The translations under genes were made by a program, and so were the position numbers. Below, piece by piece: positions 6,855 through 8,366 of a DNA stretch of 8,366 nucleotides (the stretch's first letter is position 1; each line of letters starts with the position of its first letter). The notes beneath the pieces were generated by a model, which saw nothing but the letters and a program-made list of their open reading frames with translations, did no database searches and was not told the DNA's origin. The stretch is taken from assembly GCA_025937035.1 (NCBI GenBank), contig JAICSG010000139.1, positions 1-8,366 on the forward strand, written 5' to 3'. This stretch comes from Thermoanaerobaculia bacterium. GTDB lineage: Bacteria > Acidobacteriota > Thermoanaerobaculia > Multivoradales > UBA5704.

Positions 6855-7045
6855 GGCCCCGAAAGGATACCGCCCGGGCTCCCGCCTCGCGGAGACGGGG
6901 CGTCGGTGCAATGCTGATAGGTGGCCCAATCAGGATTCAGCACGCAGCCGAGCTCCGTGGACATCGCCTCCAGATAGCACTCCCCGTCGACGGCGTTCGT
7001 ATCGGTGAGGGTGCCGTCGAGATCGAAGATAGCGAGGCGCGTCAC
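6818..7045 (-). pseudogene. HAD-superfamily phosphatase, truncated after the N-terminal motif
   Basis: The reading frame starts with a GTG at 7045 overlapping the hydrolase stop (GTGA) and encodes 75 residues. Residues 1-48 are a good HAD N-terminus: motif I DLDGT with nucleophile Asp8 and acid/base Asp10, then TDTNAVDGECYLEAM and DWATYQHCTD. After Asp48, at about 6902, homology stops. The remaining 27 residues are Gly/Pro-rich, read through the hairpin at 6881-6899 and end antisense inside the TonB-C gene (37-bp overlap). HAD phosphatases normally have about 200 or more residues with motifs II-IV, so the catalytic Lys and the second Mg-binding acid are missing and no activity is expected. 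I found no continuation in other frames. Deletion or rearrangement is the likely cause, with misassembly as the alternative. Confidence 0.7.
6881..6899. terminator. GC-rich hairpin between TonB-C gene and HAD remnant
   Basis: CCCGCCTC, loop GCG, GAGACGGG forms an 8-bp stem with one mismatch (C-A) in the plus-strand RNA, which becomes a G-U wobble in the minus-strand RNA. It starts 26 nt after the TonB-C stop. No T tract follows on either strand, so intrinsic termination is uncertain. The recognisable HAD coding sequence ends at this hairpin. Confidence 0.3.
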
Positions 7046-7896
7046 GGCTTCAACGTCCGGTCCAGAAAATCGAGAATCTCCCCAGGCAATCGCTCATGGA
7101 GCTTCTCGCGATCGAAACCCTCGGGGTCCGTGGAGGGGAGGAAGCCCGGATTTCTCATCGGAGGCGGAAACGGGCTCAAAAACGCGAAATGCCCGGCGTT
7201 TTCGATCTCCCTCCAGATGACCTGGGATCGATCCGGAACGCGCTCCAGCAGGAGCTCCGCCTGCCAGCGCGGAGTGACCGGATCGTGCTCGGCGGTGAGC
7301 ATCAGGACCGGAACGGTGACCTCCCGTAGCGAATCCGGGGGGAAGAAAAAGGCGGTGCCCGGCGCCATCAGCACCAGGGCCCGGACGCGCGGATCCGGCA
7401 CCACCTCCACCCTCTCCCGATCCCTGGTCCAGGGGACGCCCCCCGCCACGGCCAGAGCGGTGTAGCCGCCCATGGAATGGCCCAGAATGGCGACGTTGTC
7501 CGCTTGCACGTGAGCGCCGACCCTGGCGTCCCGGGAGACGGCGTCCATCGTGAGCCGGACGTGCCGTGGACGGCGCACCAGGTTCTCGTAGGTGCCTTCC
7601 AGGGAATTGTCGTTACGGCTGTTTCCCGGATGCTCCAGGTGGGCGACGACGTCGCCGTTCCTCGCCAGGTGAGTGGTGATCGTTCGATAGACGAAAGGCG
7701 AGCCGCCACTGCCATGGGAGACCACGACCAGCGGGAACCGGCCCTCCGCCACCGGCGCCTCCGGGCTGACGTCGAACGGATAGGGCCCGAACGGAGTGGG
7801 CGCCGAAGGGGTCCCGGTCGGGTAGAGGATCAGGACCGGAAACGAGAGGCCCCTGGCGTCGTCAGAGACCTGGATCTGGCGGCTGCCGGCGAACAT
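7042..7896 (-). CDS. Alpha/beta hydrolase, dienelactone hydrolase/PAF-acetylhydrolase-like
   Basis: The 284-residue protein is a serine hydrolase with an intact predicted triad: nucleophile Ser141 in GHSMGG, Asp205 in TAEHDPVTP and His236 in ENAGHFAFL. The oxyanion-hole strand VVVSHGSGG is at 57-65. The N-terminal beta segment, with VLILYPTGTPSAP followed by a long loop, resembles predicted dienelactone hydrolases (COG4188-like), which cleave esters or lactones; the actual substrate cannot be predicted. No signal peptide is seen from the ATG at 7896, so it is probably cytoplasmic. That start begins the conserved fold; AGGGAG lies about 12 nt upstream, which is rather far. The frame continues open to 8145, but those residues derive from repeat DNA and look non-coding. 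The HAD remnant begins within its stop codon, so the two were once a coupled pair. Confidence 0.88.
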   Translation of the reverse strand: MFAGSRQIQVSDDARGLSFPVLILYPTGTPSAPTPFGPYPFDVSPEAPVAEGRFPLVVVSHGSGGSPFVYRTITTHLARNGDVVAHLEHPGNSRNDNSLEGTYENLVRRPRHVRLTMDAVSRDARVGAHVQADNVAILGHSMGGYTALAVAGGVPWTRDRERVEVVPDPRVRALVLMAPGTAFFFPPDSLREVTVPVLMLTAEHDPVTPRWQAELLLERVPDRSQVIWREIENAGHFAFLSPFPPPMRNPGFLPSTDPEGFDREKLHERLPGEILDFLDRTLKP

Positions 7897-8004
7897 GGGC
7901 GAGGGGCTCTCCCTGAGAATCCGGATCGTACCAGCTCTCCCGGGCGCGATGGCGGAATGCCCCCTTGAAGCGGCCTGAGATCCTTCCGCCCTCGGCCGCC
8001 GGAC
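7897..8004. other. Non-coding leader between hydrolase start and repeat array
   Basis: This 108-bp GC-rich stretch holds the weak hydrolase promoter and ribosome binding site. It has one isolated GGAAT (7954) that is out of phase with the downstream repeats. I see no gene here. Confidence 0.5.
7925..7933 (-). promoter_or_regulatory. Candidate extended -10 promoter of the hydrolase
   Basis: On the minus strand TGGTACGAT combines an extended TGn with a four-of-six -10 hexamer, 28 nt before the ATG at 7896. No convincing -35 is present. Motif match only. Confidence 0.25.
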
Positions 8005-8340
8005 GGAATTTAGAGTCTCTTTCCCTCGGCGGTCCGGTTCGAGAGCGGAATCTACCGCCAGCTCCGCGGAATTGTTGAAGCATTCTCCGGAACCTACCGC
8101 TTGCTCCAGAGAATTGTTGGGGTATTTTCCGGAACTTGCCGCCAATTCCGGAGAGTTGTCGAGGCATTCTCTGGAATGTGCCGCGAACTCTCCGGGATTG
8201 TTGAGTCATTCTCTAGAACGTACCGTTACTTCCGCTCGACATAACAACATTTGACCAGAATCTGCCGCATGTTCCGGCTGTCGGACGCACAGCCGGGAGG
8301 AATCTACCGCCTGCTCCCGTCGGAGGCCGGACCGCCGGCC
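8005..8340. repeat. Degenerate 42-bp tandem repeat array, eight units, 2 x 21-bp structure
   Basis: Units start at 8005, 8047, 8089, 8131, 8173, 8215, 8257 and 8299, exactly 42 bp apart with no indels. Seven of the eight share a left half close to GGAATCTACCGCC followed within a few bases by CTCCG or TTCCG; the first (8005) keeps only GGAAT and TTCC. The right half, near GAATTGTTGAGGCATTCTC, is well kept in the units at 8047-8214 and decays afterwards. Each half-unit begins near GGAA/GAGA and ends in TTCC/TTCT, giving a 21-bp sub-period. Junctions form dyads, for example TTCCGGAA at 8127-8134 and CATTC-N4-GAATG at 8165-8178. Since 42 is divisible by three, several frames stay open as 14-residue repeats (such as SLECAANSPGLLSH), but no start, ribosome site or known family supports a protein. 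The array may continue past the window, although the last 26 bases no longer fit. Confidence 0.8.
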
Positions 8341-8366
8341 CCGGCGCCCCCTCCCCCTACCCTGCC

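Noticed and set aside
8126..8178. LexA-type SOS boxes in the TTC/GAA dyads
   Set aside because: The spacing and bases do not match GAAC-N4-GTTC or CTGT-N8-ACAG boxes, and they recur as part of the tandem repeat.
7862..8254. Repeat-derived proteins of 60 and 115 residues on either strand
   Set aside because: A period divisible by three keeps frames open by itself. No ribosome binding site, no known repeat family, and both strands look equally 'coding', which argues against a real protein.
8005..8340. CRISPR array
   Set aside because: There are no conserved repeats separated by unique spacers: adjacent 42-bp units resemble each other throughout, and there are no cas genes nearby.

Overview
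This is a GC-rich bacterial window with seven recognisable protein-coding units and no RNA genes, CRISPR arrays or insertion sequences. Codon third positions are strongly G/C. The gene set is a very large secreted M14 carboxypeptidase with a C-terminal amidotransferase-like domain, a MurJ carrying the 'QNLLGEG' variant, and a periplasmic TPR plus TonB-C protein. It recalls Acidobacteriota and their neighbours, but no phylogenetic marker is present, so the lineage is an inference.

Layout. Positions 1-4017 (minus strand) are a two-gene unit: a 955-residue secreted or lipoprotein M14 metallopeptidase, followed through a GTGA start/stop overlap by the lipid II flippase MurJ, which runs off the left edge. 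A 103-bp divergent intergenic region (4018-4120) separates this unit from a plus-strand toxin-antitoxin pair: an Xre/MbcA/ParS-type antitoxin (4121-4627) and a RES-domain NAD+-consuming toxin (to 5218). The toxin frame has no ATG, GTG or TTG upstream of its catalytic core, so it uses a CTG start or is frameshifted. Two bases further on, a minus-strand gamma-glutamylcyclotransferase-fold gene (5221-5940) converges on it. A 98-bp divergent region leads to a plus-strand TPR/TonB-C protein (6039-6854).

Positions 6818-7896 (minus strand) are an alpha/beta hydrolase of the dienelactone hydrolase/PAF-acetylhydrolase type, followed through another GTGA overlap by a HAD phosphatase. That phosphatase is cut off after about 48 recognisable residues, next to a hairpin at 6881-6899 that looks like a recombination junction. 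The last 360 bases (from 8005) are a degenerate tandem repeat with an exact 42-bp period, built as 2 x 21 bp, carrying dyads at unit junctions and no convincing gene.

Functional reading. The left part concerns envelope biology: export of peptidoglycan precursor and extracytoplasmic peptide trimming. The centre is a growth-control toxin-antitoxin module that may be decaying. The right part is small-molecule hydrolysis plus a broken phosphatase. The most unusual items are the unresolved toxin start, the helically phased 42-bp array and the HAD truncation junction.
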